DNA from: DATIHT01 sp035480415
GTDB taxonomy: Bacteria > Patescibacteriota > Microgenomatia > Curtissbacterales > GWA2-41-24
Direction: 5' to 3'
Assembly: GCA_035480415.1 (NCBI GenBank)
Contig: DATIHT010000053.1
Span: forward strand, 1 to 17,806
DNA length: 17,806 bases
Shown: positions 17,733-17,806 of the stretch, piece by piece
Position numbering within the stretch: the first letter of the stretch is position 1
Layout of the letters: the number at the start of each line of letters is the position of its first letter
Program-made: the position numbers and the translations under genes
The notes under the pieces: generated by a model
Database searches by the model: none
Told to the model about the DNA's origin: nothing
Seen by the model: only the letters and a program-made list of their open reading frames with translations

Positions 17733-17772
17733 AAAACAGAAGCCCATCGCGTTTGACGTGGGCTTTTGTTTT
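17733..17772. terminator. Intrinsic terminator after the surface-protein gene
   Basis: AAAACAGAAGCCCA (17733-17746), loop, TGGGCTTTTGTTTT (17759-17772): a 7-bp GC-containing stem (AAGCCCA/TGGGCTT) extended by A-T pairs, with U-runs on both strands. Confidence 0.85.
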
Positions 17773-17781
17773 GAGGAAGAC

Positions 17782-17806
17782 TTGATACCTGATACATGAC
17801 ACTTGA
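17782..17806. repeat. Heptamer array at the window end
   Basis: TTGATAC, CTGATAC, ATGACAC and the start of a fourth unit (TTGA). It is cut by the window edge and lies just after the terminator. Confidence 0.55.

Overview
The window looks like a chromosome segment from a small-genome Candidate Phyla Radiation (Patescibacteria) bacterium, possibly of the Microgenomates group. This is inferred from compact AT-rich genes that often overlap by 1-20 bp, short cytosolic signalling proteins, palindromic elements inside reading frames, degenerate 7-bp arrays at gene borders, and unrecognised genes inside a conserved operon. TGA is used as a stop (sufD, sufU, sufS-side genes, rpiB, rrf2), so the recoded UGA-Gly code of Gracilibacteria/SR1 is not in use. 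No tRNA, rRNA, CRISPR array or transposase was seen.

Region 1 (1-5623) is a mosaic of small units: a YggT-like membrane protein with a DUF6496-like basic protein; a PhoB/OmpR-type response regulator; a GlsB/YeaQ-type membrane protein; a possible 18-residue acidic peptide with a strong ribosome binding site; a soluble GAF-HisKA-HATPase histidine kinase; an unrecognised 290-residue protein; a ribose-5-phosphate isomerase B gene coupled to a 4-helix membrane protein; and an unrecognised 110-residue protein.

Region 2 (5612-15628, all minus strand, read from high to low coordinates) is one nearly gapless cluster of seventeen genes headed by an Rrf2/IscR-like regulator. The order is rrf2, unknown (109 aa), EVE-domain protein, unknown (110 aa), sufC, unknown (101 aa), sufB, unknown (89 aa), six-helix membrane protein, a very short sufD (178 aa), high-potential-type Rieske protein, NAD(P)H-dependent FMN reductase, sufS, sufU, small membrane protein, a three-cysteine ferredoxin, and a FAD/NAD(P) oxidoreductase. 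SufS and SufU should supply persulfide sulfur to a SufBCD scaffold. The flavin, Rieske and ferredoxin proteins would form a local electron-transfer set, and the regulator probably senses Fe-S status. Six small unknown genes and an EVE gene embedded in this cluster are the best candidates for something undescribed.

Region 3 (15701-17806) holds hairpins, thioredoxin reductase, a 346-bp divergent intergenic region with heptamer arrays and a long hairpin, and a secreted, membrane-anchored protein with a lysine-rich tail, followed by an intrinsic terminator.

Two sequence-level patterns run through the window. First, several -10 boxes lie exactly or almost exactly one promoter length before the start codon, so many promoter-proximal messages look leaderless or nearly so. 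Second, short palindromic elements and 7-bp-period arrays sit at gene ends and inside coding frames, adding low-complexity loops to SufS, SufU, the oxidoreductase and the surface protein.
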